Positions 32,208 to 40,324 of a stretch of 64,000 bases of DNA are shown here, in pieces. The translations under genes and the position numbers were made by a program. The stretch is from Shouchella xiaoxiensis (lineage in GTDB: Bacteria; Bacillota; Bacilli; Bacillales; Bacillaceae_D). A model generated the notes under the pieces. It saw nothing but the letters and a program-made list of their open reading frames with translations, was not told the DNA's origin and searched no databases. The stretch lies in contig NZ_JAFBCV010000005.1 in NCBI RefSeq assembly GCF_016907895.1, forward strand, positions 62,001-126,000. The letters are read 5' to 3'. The first letter of the stretch is position 1. Each line of letters starts with the position of its first letter.

Positions 32208-33920
32208 CTATCTCCTTTCTGTCTCATTAAACTCCCAAATAATATCAGCTCGTAAGCCGCCTAAATCTGAATGTGAAATGAGTAGTCCAGATTTGCCACT
32301 AAATCGTTTTCTTAAGCGTTGATGTACATTTCTCATTCCATAACTTTCAGATAGTACTTCTTCTGAATCAAGGTTTTCTCGCATTTCCTCCAGCTGTTGA
32401 TCACTGAGCTGTTCACCGTTGTTCTCGACAGTTAGCTTGCAGTAGTTTCCGACCATTTCACCTGTAATGATGATCTTTCCAACCCCATCAACATGGTCAA
32501 TCGCATGAACAATCGCATTTTCCACAATAGGCTGCAGTAGCAAACGGGGAATCTTCCGAGTTAGTAAATCCTCGGGCACATCAATGGAATAACGTAAATG
32601 CCGTTTGCGCAGAGCATGGATTGCTAGGAAGTTATTAACCAGCTGAATTTCTTCCTCAATCGTAGTCTCTTCTTGTTCAACCTTCGTCCGATACCGAAAA
32701 TAGTCTCCCAGATGCAAGGACATCGCTTCAACTGCATCTGTATTTTTCACTTTCGCCATATTCTTAATATAGAAGAGGCAATTGTACAGAAAATGAGGAT
32801 CAATTTGGGCTTGCAATAGTTTTAGTGATGCTTGTTGCGACCGAATTTTTTCTTCATACACTTCTTCAATTAGCGTCTGAATTTGGTCCGCCATTTCATT
32901 AAAACCACTCATTGCAATCGCAAACTCCTTTTGTTCTGGAACACTCATGCGTGTTCCGTAGTCCCCTTTTTTAAATTGGAGAATCGCATCTTTTATCCGA
33001 TCGATTGGTCGATGAATTTGGGTGTATAATAACCAAGCTGCTGCTACGCCTAAACACAATAACACTATCCCCGTTATATAAAACCATGTTCTTGTTGTTG
33101 AGAGTGGGCTTAATACTTCTTCAAGTGGAACAAAATCAACCAGCGTCCATCCTAAGCTTGGTGATTCAATGTATGTCACCGTATAGTCTTTTTGATCGAT
33201 TTCTAAGCGATAAGTTCCCCGGTATTCTTCGTCTGAATTTAAAGAAAAACCATCTTCTAAAAATGGATCAACAGACATCCCTGTAGGCTGAATTGGCTCA
33301 AACGATGAATTGTAAAGAATGGCATAACCGCCTTCAGATGATTCTAAGTCATTAAGATGCTCCTGGATCGCCTCTGTGTAAAGTCTTGCCTCAATAATGA
33401 CGGCATTCTCGCTTGTTTCAGCGTGGATTGGAAATTGCACATGCTGAACAAAGTAAGGTCGATCTGAGTCATTTCCGTTCGCGCTTTTTATATACGTCCA
33501 CGAAGAGGACAATGTATCAGGTCGGTCAGGTGAAGAAACCATCGTTGATAAGCGACGATCTCCATCAGGCAAAAACATAGTGACATCTACTAATACCGTA
33601 CTTAATTGCTGGTACAAGAGCATTTTCTGCTGCACATTGCCTTGAAGTTCGATTGATTCATACGGGCTGAGGAAATCAATATTACGCAACCGACTTGTGT
33701 CCGGATCAATACTTAATGCAACGAGAAATTGGGACACTTGCCATAAATCGGCTTCCAACCGATTCATGGTCACTTCGAGACGATTTAAGTTACGGGTGTC
33801 GATCTCATCTCGAACTACTTGTTCACTGACATAATTTGAATATGTATACAATAACGCCACAGGTACTAACAATAGAATAATGCTGATAACCATCTTATGA
33901 AAAAGACTAATCTGCTTCAA
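32208..33920 (-). CDS. YesM-type sensor histidine kinase
   Basis: 570 residues from the TTG at 33920 with GGGAGGG upstream; the frame is open further but without a start signal. Two membrane helices flank an extracellular dCache-like sensor (~30-270), followed by HAMP, the His_kinase core with LLQAQIDPHFLYNCLFYIKNMA (phospho-acceptor H) and LLQPIVENAIVHAID, and a HATPase_c end. LytS/YesM family. Senses an extracellular sugar or the loaded binding protein and phosphorylates the YesN-like regulator. Confidence 0.92.
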   Translation of the reverse strand: MKQISLFHKMVISIILLLVPVALLYTYSNYVSEQVVRDEIDTRNLNRLEVTMNRLEADLWQVSQFLVALSIDPDTSRLRNIDFLSPYESIELQGNVQQKMLLYQQLSTVLVDVTMFLPDGDRRLSTMVSSPDRPDTLSSSWTYIKSANGNDSDRPYFVQHVQFPIHAETSENAVIIEARLYTEAIQEHLNDLESSEGGYAILYNSSFEPIQPTGMSVDPFLEDGFSLNSDEEYRGTYRLEIDQKDYTVTYIESPSLGWTLVDFVPLEEVLSPLSTTRTWFYITGIVLLCLGVAAAWLLYTQIHRPIDRIKDAILQFKKGDYGTRMSVPEQKEFAIAMSGFNEMADQIQTLIEEVYEEKIRSQQASLKLLQAQIDPHFLYNCLFYIKNMAKVKNTDAVEAMSLHLGDYFRYRTKVEQEETTIEEEIQLVNNFLAIHALRKRHLRYSIDVPEDLLTRKIPRLLLQPIVENAIVHAIDHVDGVGKIIITGEMVGNYCKLTVENNGEQLSDQQLEEMRENLDSEEVLSESYGMRNVHQRLRKRFSGKSGLLISHSDLGGLRADIIWEFNETERR

Positions 33921-34007
33921 TCGAATCCCTCCCCCTTGCGTTATTCTACCCAACAAGCCTCGAGGGAGAAAGGTTTTTCTGTTAATATCACGTTGATAGA
34001 CATAAAA

Positions 34008-34035
34008 AAGGCAGCGTAAATCAGACGCTGCCTTC
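34008..34035 (-). terminator. terminator between the binding-protein gene and the yesM-like gene
   Basis: AAGGCAGCGT and ACGCTGCCTT form a stem. On the minus strand it is followed by a T-run (CTTTTTTATG). It would make the binding protein mRNA more abundant than the downstream kinase/permease part. Confidence 0.75.
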
Positions 34036-34047
34036 AGTTTTCAAATA

Positions 34048-35715
34048 TTAATTCGCGCTAACAATGTCGTACCATTCATTTACTTCTTTTTCAACTTCTT
34101 CTCCACCAGACGTCTTCCATTGCTCGACTAATGAATCAAATTGATCAACGGATGTTTCTCCATAGATCATTTTGTTAAAGCCTTCACTAAGCATGGTGTC
34201 TAAGGCGTCTCCACGGCTAACCATTGTATCGGTCGGCGCTCCAGTGAACATACTTGCAACCTGGTCTTCCGCACCATCAACAACAATTTCTGCACCTGCC
34301 CAAGCTTGTTCAGGATAGTTTAAGTACATTTTCTGTTCAAACGGCGTTGTTGGCTCTTCCCCGCGCGCAAATCCAGCAAGCGTATTAATATAGAGCGATG
34401 GAATTCTTGCCCCATCGTACGTTAACGTATATTTAACCGGGTCAATACCGCCGCCAGGGATATCATCGTCATCGTAGCTGACTTCACCGTCTTCCATCAC
34501 GTAGTCATACCCTTCAGCAAAACCGTATTCAAATTCTCCACCAGCTTCGGGATTAGCATAATTCTCAAACAAGTAGTTTTGATAAACAAAGAATGCTTGA
34601 ATCTCATCTTCTGAAGCATCTTCACTAATCATGACAGAACCGTTTTGCGAAGTAACCCCTGTTGCACGACCCTTTAACCCATCAGGACCTGCAGGAATAT
34701 CGTATGCTTTGTATTCAGCACCATCGACGTTCTCATGAAGTTCTGCTAATGGCCAATCAGGCATCCAGTGCGGACCTGCAATAATTCCGGCTCTACCTGC
34801 CGTAAATAGCTCTGCTGCTTTCCCTTCATCCCACAGTCCTGCTTCTGGATGCAAATACTTTTCGTCCATCCAGCGATTCAAAGTTTCTAGTGCACCTTTC
34901 ATTTCCGGCTGAATATCACCGTTTACAAGTGTGCCATCCTCAGCAAGGTTCCACTGGTTTGGCATTGCACCATATGCACCAAACACCCAGTCAAGCGTCG
35001 ACATCCAAGTATTCAACTGGTTGGCAAAGCCTGCTGCCACTCCGTAGACTTGTTCGCCCGTTCCAGTCGGATCTCCATTCACAAACGCATCCATAATGTT
35101 CTCAATATCTTCAAGTGTTTCAGGTGCTTCTAGACCTAAATTATCCATCCAGTCTTGACGAATGAATAAAACCGTATCACCATTCATTTCATAATCTAAG
35201 ATTGGAATAGCAAAGCGACCTTCTTCACGTGTATACGGGTCCCAGGCATGGGGATCATCCGCCATTGCTTGTTTCCACGTATCTGAAGCATATTTTTCAA
35301 ATACTTCACCGACCTCAATCACTCTGCCTGAATCGATAATATCTTGCGTTAAGCCACTTCTTAAAGCCAATATTGACGGGAATGGCTGGTTATTAGTCAT
35401 TTCAAGCTGTAGCTTCGTTTCAAATGTTTCACCTGGTCCACTTGTAGTCCAGATGTAATTTAAATCAATATTAAACGTATCTTTAACCCAATCCGTATGA
35501 ACATTGTCTTGAATGGTTTCTCCTTCACGAAAGAAAATATCTCCAGATACGTGTTTAATTAAATCTAATTGCACAGGCTCTTCAAAGCGCTCCGGTAATT
35601 CAGCTGCTGAACCGACCGCATCTAACGTACTCTCTCTCGGTCCTGAGTCATTATTACAGCCAACTAAAACAACTGCTGCTACACTCGTCAACAAAATGGA
35701 ACTATACTTTTTCAA
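34048..35715 (-). CDS. sugar ABC transporter substrate-binding lipoprotein (LplA-like)
   Basis: 555 residues from the TTG at 35715 with AAAGGGGGAG upstream. Lipobox VLVGC near residue 20. Long solute-binding protein of the LplA type: DLNYIWTTSGPGETFETKLQLE, IRQDWMDNLGLEAPETLEDIENIMDAF, GRAGIIAGPHWMPDWPLAEL. It delivers an oligosaccharide to the LplB/LplC-like permeases. Substrate unknown; melA 6 kb away makes an alpha-galactoside possible but not shown. Confidence 0.9.
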   Translation of the reverse strand: MKKYSSILLTSVAAVVLVGCNNDSGPRESTLDAVGSAAELPERFEEPVQLDLIKHVSGDIFFREGETIQDNVHTDWVKDTFNIDLNYIWTTSGPGETFETKLQLEMTNNQPFPSILALRSGLTQDIIDSGRVIEVGEVFEKYASDTWKQAMADDPHAWDPYTREEGRFAIPILDYEMNGDTVLFIRQDWMDNLGLEAPETLEDIENIMDAFVNGDPTGTGEQVYGVAAGFANQLNTWMSTLDWVFGAYGAMPNQWNLAEDGTLVNGDIQPEMKGALETLNRWMDEKYLHPEAGLWDEGKAAELFTAGRAGIIAGPHWMPDWPLAELHENVDGAEYKAYDIPAGPDGLKGRATGVTSQNGSVMISEDASEDEIQAFFVYQNYLFENYANPEAGGEFEYGFAEGYDYVMEDGEVSYDDDDIPGGGIDPVKYTLTYDGARIPSLYINTLAGFARGEEPTTPFEQKMYLNYPEQAWAGAEIVVDGAEDQVASMFTGAPTDTMVSRGDALDTMLSEGFNKMIYGETSVDQFDSLVEQWKTSGGEEVEKEVNEWYDIVSAN

Positions 35716-35805
35716 AAAGTGCTCCCCCTTTAATTTCGTCTCATCTTCTCCCAACGTATTGCAACGAAAAGGCATTCTATAAATGGATGACGGAATAATT
35801 CGTAA

Positions 35806-35907
35806 TGTAAGCCTTTTCAATAAGTAATATACCGTTTTTTTTCACATTTAGAAATGCTACTTCTTTTAGATTTATAGTACTTTTTCTACTTGTTTGAAAA
35901 GGCTTAC
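35806..35907. repeat. 15-bp perfect inverted repeat, cre-like, 72 bp apart
   Basis: TGTAAGCCTTTTCAA (35806-35820) and its exact complement TTGAAAAGGCTTACA (35893-35907) flank 72 AT-rich bases upstream of the LplA-like gene. Each copy matches the CcpA cre consensus TGWAANCGNTNWCA except for one central base (CC for CG). They could be CcpA or YesN-like regulator sites. Confidence 0.7.
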
Positions 35908-35925
35908 ATAAATAGTCATAAAAAA

Positions 35926-35962
35926 GGGAAGAGGAGCTTGATCTGAATCAAGCTCTCCTTCC
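35926..35962 (-). terminator. terminator of the pepT-GNAT operon
   Basis: An imperfect stem, AGCTTGAT/ATCAAGCT plus flanking GGAAG/CTTCC pairings, overlaps the GNAT stop codon. On the minus strand it is followed by CTTTTTTATG. Confidence 0.7.
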
Positions 35963-36796
35963 AATTTGCATGGAAACGGAATCAGCTAACGCCTTATAAC
36001 CAATCAGTTGGTAAATATGATTCGACGTTGGGTTAGACAAATCCGTGTATAAAAGAAGTGACTCATACCCCAGCTGTAAACAGTGTTTGCTTAAAGCTGC
36101 AACACAATCTGAGGCATAGCCTTTCTTTCGTTCACTTACTGGTGTATAAACAAGATTTATCGTAATCGTCTTATCGACTGGCCTAGTTAAATTTGCCATT
36201 GAAACAGGCACACCGTCAACTACATATAGATAAAGCCCATTCTTGATTAGCTGTTGCTCCGCGGCTTTACGTGCCTCTTCAAGCGGCAACGGATTTCCAG
36301 GTGTGATACATGTTTGGAAATCAGAAATCCACTCTGTAATTAGCGGCAGGTTTTCCGGAGTCATCTTCACTAATGTTCCTTTATGTGCTTCTGTATGGCT
36401 GACCTCTTTTAATGTGTAAAGCCGCTGTTGCATATGCACGCTTGTTGTCGTATTCCGTTCCTCCGCTATCGTCTCAGCTAATCGCATCGTCTCACGCTTT
36501 AATCCGATCACTCTTTCAATTTTTGTTTTCGCAAGTAGCTCTGCCAACGGCTTATAGTCAAGTGAAGGTTGTTTTATGTCAAAGGCGACAATTGCTTGCT
36601 CAGGAATTGTTTGCAGACAAGCCAAAACCGGAATAGTATCTTTATACGCGACCGCCATTAAGAGCGGTTCATTGCCATTTTTCATTGATTGCAAGAGGAG
36701 GCCGATGAGCAAATTGTTTTCTAGTAAGTTCTGCTCAAGCATACAACGGACATCTTCATAAAAAGAGTGACTGCTCTTATACGTAATGACGTTCAT
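35948..36796 (-). CDS. GNAT-family acetyltransferase, two-lobed
   Basis: 282 residues with GAAGGAGG before the ATG. The C-terminal half is a GNAT domain: TINLVYTPVSERKKGYASDCVAALSKHCLQLGYESLLLYTD and NPTSNHIYQLIGYKAL. The N-terminal half looks like a degenerate second lobe of the same fold (LLIGLLLQSMKNGNEPLLMAVAYKDTIP). Lies 20 bases after pepT, so part of the same operon. Substrate unknown. Confidence 0.87.
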   Translation of the reverse strand: MNVITYKSSHSFYEDVRCMLEQNLLENNLLIGLLLQSMKNGNEPLLMAVAYKDTIPVLACLQTIPEQAIVAFDIKQPSLDYKPLAELLAKTKIERVIGLKRETMRLAETIAEERNTTTSVHMQQRLYTLKEVSHTEAHKGTLVKMTPENLPLITEWISDFQTCITPGNPLPLEEARKAAEQQLIKNGLYLYVVDGVPVSMANLTRPVDKTITINLVYTPVSERKKGYASDCVAALSKHCLQLGYESLLLYTDLSNPTSNHIYQLIGYKALADSVSMQIGRRA

Positions 36797-36816
36797 AAAA
36801 ACCTCCTTCTGACGGT

Positions 36817-38040
36817 TTAAGCACGCTCTTCAACTAGAGAAACAAGCGTTGTAATGACCTGAACCGCTTTTTTCATATGGTCAATTGAAATGTATTCATA
36901 GCGTCCGTGATAATTCTGTCCACCGGTAAAAAGATTCGGGGTAGGCAACCCCTTATACGATAACTGGGACCCGTCTGTTCCACCACGAATTGGTCCCACT
37001 ATTGGTTCAATCTCGCATTGTTTCATGGCATCAAGCGCATACTCAACGATCTCTTTTTGCGGTTCGACTTTCTCACGCATATTGTAATACTGATCTCTAA
37101 TTTCAATGGAAACATTGTCTTTTCCATGCTTATCCTGCATCTGTCTAACAATCGCTTCCATCTTCGCTTTTCTAGCTGCAAACTGTTTGCGATCAAAATC
37201 GCGGATAATAAACTTCAGTTCAGCAAAATCGGTATCGCCAGTCATTCCTAATAGATGATAAAACCCTTCGTAGCCTTCAGTAAATTCAGGTGATTCCTCC
37301 GCTGGCAGCTGCGCATGAAACTCCATTGCCCGCTTCATCGCGTTAACCATTTTGTTCTTTGCTGTTCCAGGGTGCGTACTTACGCCTTGAAACGATACTT
37401 TAGCAGCCGCTGCATTAAAGCTTTCGAATTGAAACTCTCCAAGTGGACCTCCATCCAGTGTATAGGCGAAATCAGCGCCAAATGCCGCCACATCAAAGTG
37501 ACTTGGTCCTCTACCAATCTCTTCGTCAGGCGTAAAAGCGACTCGAATTTTTCCATGTTTCACTTCAGGATGAGTAATTAGATAATCCAGTGCTGTCATA
37601 ATCTCTGCAATGCCTGCTTTGTCATCTGCGCCAAGTAGAGTTGTACCATCTGTCGTCATTAATGTTTGTCCTTTGTATGACTCTAGCTCAGGGAATTGTT
37701 TTGGCGATAACGTAATTTCATCATTAAGCTTAATGTCTCCCCCTTGATATTCATGGATTTGCGGCTTGACGTTCTCCCCGGTGAAATCAGTCGCTGTATC
37801 CAAGTGGGCTAGTAAACCCACAACAGGAACCTCTTTCTCGGAGTTGCTTTCAAGAGTTGCCATAACATAGCCGTTCTCATCAATTGTTACTTCCGTTAAC
37901 CCTAATTCCTTTAATTCATTTACGAGCATTTGGCCAAGCTCTAATTGGCCAGTTGTTGTTGGAACCGTTGTACTTTCCTCAGATGACTGCGTGTTGACTT
38001 GTGCATATTTTGTTAAGCGCTCAATCAATTGTTTTTTCAT
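36817..38040 (-). CDS. pepT: peptidase T (tripeptide aminopeptidase)
   Basis: 407 residues, the family's length, with a GAGGT site. M20B metallopeptidase: [16 protein letters not shown] (zinc His and catalytic Asp), [18 protein letters not shown] (bridging Asp), [29 protein letters not shown] (catalytic Glu), [19 protein letters not shown] and the C-terminal [12 protein letters not shown] (last zinc His). It removes N-terminal residues from tripeptides in the cytoplasm. First gene of a two-gene unit with the GNAT gene. Confidence 0.95.
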   Translation of the reverse strand: MKKQLIERLTKYAQVNTQSSEESTTVPTTTGQLELGQMLVNELKELGLTEVTIDENGYVMATLESNSEKEVPVVGLLAHLDTATDFTGENVKPQIHEYQGGDIKLNDEITLSPKQFPELESYKGQTLMTTDGTTLLGADDKAGIAEIMTALDYLITHPEVKHGKIRVAFTPDEEIGRGPSHFDVAAFGADFAYTLDGGPLGEFQFESFNAAAAKVSFQGVSTHPGTAKNKMVNAMKRAMEFHAQLPAEESPEFTEGYEGFYHLLGMTGDTDFAELKFIIRDFDRKQFAARKAKMEAIVRQMQDKHGKDNVSIEIRDQYYNMREKVEPQKEIVEYALDAMKQCEIEPIVGPIRGGTDGSQLSYKGLPTPNLFTGGQNYHGRYEYISIDHMKKAVQVITTLVSLVEERA

Positions 38041-38247
38041 ATCATAGACCTCACTTCTAATTATGTTACCAATAGTATAGCAAGGAATGAGGGATTATCT
38101 ACGTTTTGCGTTCGCATTTCAAAAAAATAAAAAGTCATCGCTCTAATCATCAATTTATGATATATTCATATACATGCATAATTATAAATTTATACCAAAA
38201 ACAAATTTTTAAAAATAAAAAAGACGAACAACTAAGAAGTGAGGGTG

Positions 38248-39762
38248 ATGATCATCGAACATATGGGCTTTATTTCACTAATTCCGCCCCTTTTAGCGGT
38301 TGGATTAGCCATTATTACAAAAAATGTACTCGTTTCACTATTCACAGGATTGTTTGCAGGCGTTCTTTTATTAACTAGTGGAAATCCGATCACTGCGACA
38401 ACTGAGACAATCGGTGAATATTTATTCCCTCAATTAACGGACAGCTATAATGCAGCCGTACTTGTTTTACTCCTATTTATTGGTGGGTTTGTTGGTTTAA
38501 TAGAGAAGTCTGGGGGATCTGCTGCTTTAGCACAACAAGCTGTCCGCTTCTTAACAACAAAAGCAAAAACACAAATGGCCGCCTGGTTTGGTGGACTAAT
38601 GATTTTCTTCTCCGATCTAGGTTCTCCGCTAATTGTTGGACCTATTTTTGAAAAGATTTTTGATAAAGCAAAGATTTCTCGTGAAAAACTGGCGTGGATT
38701 ATTGATTCAACCGCTTCTCCCTTAGCCGTTATGATTCCGTTTATTGGTTGGGGTGTATACATTATGGGCTTGATACGCCAGGAATTTGAAAACATCGGTT
38801 CCGACATGTCGGAGTTTACAGTATTTCTAGAGGTGATTCCTTTTCAACTATATCCAATTTTAGCCGTATCGATCGTTCCGTTAATTGCGTTAACAAAGCT
38901 AGATTTTGGTCCAATGGCACGAGCTGAAAAAAGGGTTGAAGAAACAGGTGAACTTTATTGGAAAAACTCTCGCCCACTCCGATACAGCGAAAAAATCGAT
39001 GAGAATCAAAAAAGTTATGCCATTCTTATTTGGCTCCCATTACTCACGCTGTTTATTACTCTATTCGGTCTTTTGTATACATATGGTTTCCCGTTTGAAC
39101 CCGTTGCTGGGGGAGATTTTCGCGTTGCCTTAAGCACCGCTTATCTGTTTGCTAGTATCGTTCTTATCGGTCTGATGGTTCTTTTAAGAGTAAAGCGTTT
39201 TTCAGAGGCTTTTGAGCTTTATACAAAGGGAATGCAGAAAATGGTATTTGTTCTGGCAACACTTGTTCTCGCATGGGCGCTTGGAACGGTCATTAGTGAA
39301 ATGGGGACCGCTAATTACGTCATTGAACTTCTTCAGGACAGCGTACCGAGCTATCTCGTTCCAGCAATCTTGTTTATTGTTGCTGTTTGTATTTCTTTAG
39401 CAACAGCCACTTCGTGGGGAACGTTTGCGATTATGATGCCCTTTGCTATTCCAATGGCTTTTGGTCTTGATGCCCATCTGGCCGTTTGTATTGGTGCGGT
39501 TCTCTCAGGCGGGATCTTTGGTGATCATTGCTCACCTATTTCTGATACAACCATTTTATCTTCGACTGGCGCAGGTTGCGACAATGTTGATCATGTTAAG
39601 ACGCAGTTTCCTTATGCCGTAATGAATGGCTTGATTGCCTTTGTCACGTTTATTCTGGCTGGAATTACAGGAAGCTCGCTCGTGTTCTTAATAGCTCTAT
39701 CTTTAATGATTATGACCGTTTTCTTCCTCTCAAAATTAAAACCAAAGCTTTCACAAGTTTAA
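38248..39762 (+). CDS. Na+/H+ antiporter, NhaC family
   Basis: About 504 residues from the ATG at 38248; nearby GTGs at 38239 and 38245 and an ATG at 38263 are alternatives because GAGGGTG is close to the start. About 11-12 membrane helices with NhaC-family blocks: FSDLGSPLIVGPIFEKIFDKAKISREKLAWIIDSTASPLAVMIPF and the C-terminal ATSWGTFAIMMPFAIPMAF and GGIFGDHCSPISDTTILSSTGAGCDNVDHVKTQFPYA. It exchanges Na+ (or an organic anion/H+ in some relatives) for protons, fitting life in salty or alkaline conditions. Confidence 0.9.
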   Translation: MIIEHMGFISLIPPLLAVGLAIITKNVLVSLFTGLFAGVLLLTSGNPITATTETIGEYLFPQLTDSYNAAVLVLLLFIGGFVGLIEKSGGSAALAQQAVRFLTTKAKTQMAAWFGGLMIFFSDLGSPLIVGPIFEKIFDKAKISREKLAWIIDSTASPLAVMIPFIGWGVYIMGLIRQEFENIGSDMSEFTVFLEVIPFQLYPILAVSIVPLIALTKLDFGPMARAEKRVEETGELYWKNSRPLRYSEKIDENQKSYAILIWLPLLTLFITLFGLLYTYGFPFEPVAGGDFRVALSTAYLFASIVLIGLMVLLRVKRFSEAFELYTKGMQKMVFVLATLVLAWALGTVISEMGTANYVIELLQDSVPSYLVPAILFIVAVCISLATATSWGTFAIMMPFAIPMAFGLDAHLAVCIGAVLSGGIFGDHCSPISDTTILSSTGAGCDNVDHVKTQFPYAVMNGLIAFVTFILAGITGSSLVFLIALSLMIMTVFFLSKLKPKLSQV

Positions 39763-39770
39763 AAAGAGAG

Positions 39771-39799
39771 TTGCAATTTCTTTTTTCATCGCTTATACT
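39771..39799 (+). promoter_or_regulatory. promoter of the T-box/threonyl-tRNA synthetase transcript
   Basis: TTGCAA (39771-39776), 17-base spacer, TATACT (39794-39799), just before the first T-box leader. Confidence 0.7.
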
Positions 39800-39806
39800 T
39801 CTAAAA

Positions 39807-40054
39807 AATAAGCAAACGCATTTATGAAGGACATGATGTAAAAGCTCGTTTTCTTAAGCAGAGAATCAAGGTCATTGGCTGAGAACCTTGAAGAAAACCC
39901 TTTTAGATTACCACCTTGAAGCTAGTACGGGGAGAATCCGTACTCGGTCGAACCGTTATCTCGCTTAAGAACACTGCTTTATTGCATTGTAAGAATTAGG
40001 GTGGAACCACGACCACACACGTCCCTTGTACAGGGATGGGTGTGGTCTTTTTTA
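39807..40054 (+). ncRNA. T-box leader 1 (probable Thr specifier)
   Basis: The T-box sequence AGGGTGGAACCACG is at 39998-40011. The Stem I region contains GGCTGAG (GNUG-type) and, in the specifier loop, TACCACCTTGAAGCTAG, giving ACC (Thr) as the likely specifier codon. The ACCGTTATC block follows. The terminator GACCACAC.../...GTGTGGTC plus T-run is at 40011-40054. Uncharged tRNA-Thr should stabilise the antiterminator. Confidence 0.92.
40011..40054 (+). terminator. terminator of T-box 1
   Basis: GACCACAC (40011-40018) pairs with GTGTGGTC (40040-40047), with an inner GTCCCT/AGGGAT helix, followed by seven T. Confidence 0.88.
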
Positions 40055-40069
40055 TTGATTGTTAAGGAA

Positions 40070-40304
40070 AAAAAAGCGTTGAAGAGGATATGCTTCATGA
40101 TTATTCATTCGACAGAGAACGAGGTCTCGGCTGCAAACCTTGTGTTTGAATTCATGTAGTACCACCTTGAAGCTAGTGTGCGGAAATGCGCACTCGGTCG
40201 TACCGTTATCTCGTTTAAGAGCAATGCCTTTCGACGCATTGTAAAAGTAGGGTGGAACCACGACCACACACGTCCCTTGTATTGGGATGAGTGTGGTCTT
40301 TTAT
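40070..40304 (+). ncRNA. T-box leader 2 (tandem, probable Thr specifier)
   Basis: A second complete T-box: AGGGTGGAACCACG at 40249-40262, the Stem I block AGAACGAGGTCTCGGCTGC, the same TACCACCTTGAAGCTAGT specifier block as in copy 1, and ACCGTTATCTCG. Downstream half is nearly identical to T-box 1 while Stem I has diverged, so it arose by duplication. Acting in series they would tighten off-state control of the synthetase. Confidence 0.92.
40262..40304 (+). terminator. terminator of T-box 2
   Basis: GACCACAC (40262-40269) pairs with GTGTGGTC (40291-40298), inner CGTCCCT/GGGATGAG pairing, followed by TTTTATT. Confidence 0.85.
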
Positions 40305-40324
40305 TCGTTTGAGGAGGAGAAAAA

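Noticed and set aside
35806-35907. Inverted repeat as insertion-sequence ends
   Set aside because: Only 72 bp between arms, no transposase and no flanking target duplication seen.
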